The notes beneath the pieces are model-generated. The model did not search any database. It saw nothing but the letters and a program-made list of their open reading frames with translations, and was not told the DNA's origin. Below, piece after piece: positions 6,347-6,388 of a stretch of DNA of 6,388 nucleotides; position 1 is the first letter of the stretch; the number at the start of each line of letters is the position of its first letter. Source of the DNA: Deltaproteobacteria bacterium (GTDB lineage: Bacteria > Desulfobacterota > Desulfuromonadia > Geobacterales > DSM-12255). Location: assembly GCA_017861215.1 (NCBI GenBank), contig JAGFXN010000101.1:1-6388 (forward strand), given 5' to 3'. A program made the position numbers and the translations under genes.

Positions 6347-6388
6347 ATGCGTTTAGTGAAGGTGTTTGCAGACCTGTTTTCGGCCGTG
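6347..6388 (+). CDS. 5' end of an unidentified gene (partial)
   Basis: The frame is open from ATG at 6347 to the window edge and reads MRLVKVFADLFSAV. It follows a good ribosome binding site. The first 14 residues are mildly hydrophobic with a basic start; they could begin a signal peptide or a cytosolic protein, so no function is proposed. The gene starts 94 bases after the secreted protein at 5536, with no terminator between, so the two may share a transcript. Confidence 0.6.
   Translation, partial: MRLVKVFADLFSAV

Overview
The window reads as a piece of a Gram-negative chromosome of moderately high GC content. Every gene runs on the + strand and each has a strong AGGAG-type ribosome binding site. 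Signal peptides, OmpA-type peptidoglycan-binding domains and a VWFA-related domain place the products in the periplasm or outer membrane. The mix of families resembles Desulfuromonadia (Geobacter and relatives) or Acidobacteria. That assignment is from memory of these families, not from any marker gene here.

Layout. (1) 1-72: the last 23 codons of an unrecognised gene. (2) 130-2949 and 3009-5063: two tandem paralogues of 939 and 684 residues. Both have a signal peptide, a short beta domain, a VWA domain with an intact metal site, a divergent OmpA-like domain, an Ig-like (FlgD-like) module and a canonical C-terminal OmpA domain. They align without a gap for about the first 295 residues. The longer copy then carries 254 extra residues made of two further Ig-like modules. 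(3) 5064-5535: a 472-base gap holding a strong intrinsic terminator, a large imperfect inverted-repeat element and an AT-rich stretch with a possible promoter. (4) 5536-6252: a secreted 238-residue protein of no known function, like a family of uncharacterised exported proteins. (5) 6347-6388: the first 14 codons of another gene.

How they may work together. The two VWA/OmpA genes are 59 bases apart, share nearly the same leader and end at one terminator, so they are probably co-transcribed. Their products would be held on peptidoglycan by one or two OmpA domains and present a metal-dependent VWA adhesion domain, with Ig modules acting as spacers. The longer paralogue would be a longer-reach version of the shorter one. 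The gene at 5536 lies beyond the terminator and is probably a separate unit, perhaps with the gene that starts at 6347.

The most notable signal is the paralogue pair, in which the length difference is fully explained by amplification of one internal module (two inserted units of 137 and 117 codons, plus one extra codon elsewhere). No CRISPR array, tRNA, rRNA or transposase gene was seen.
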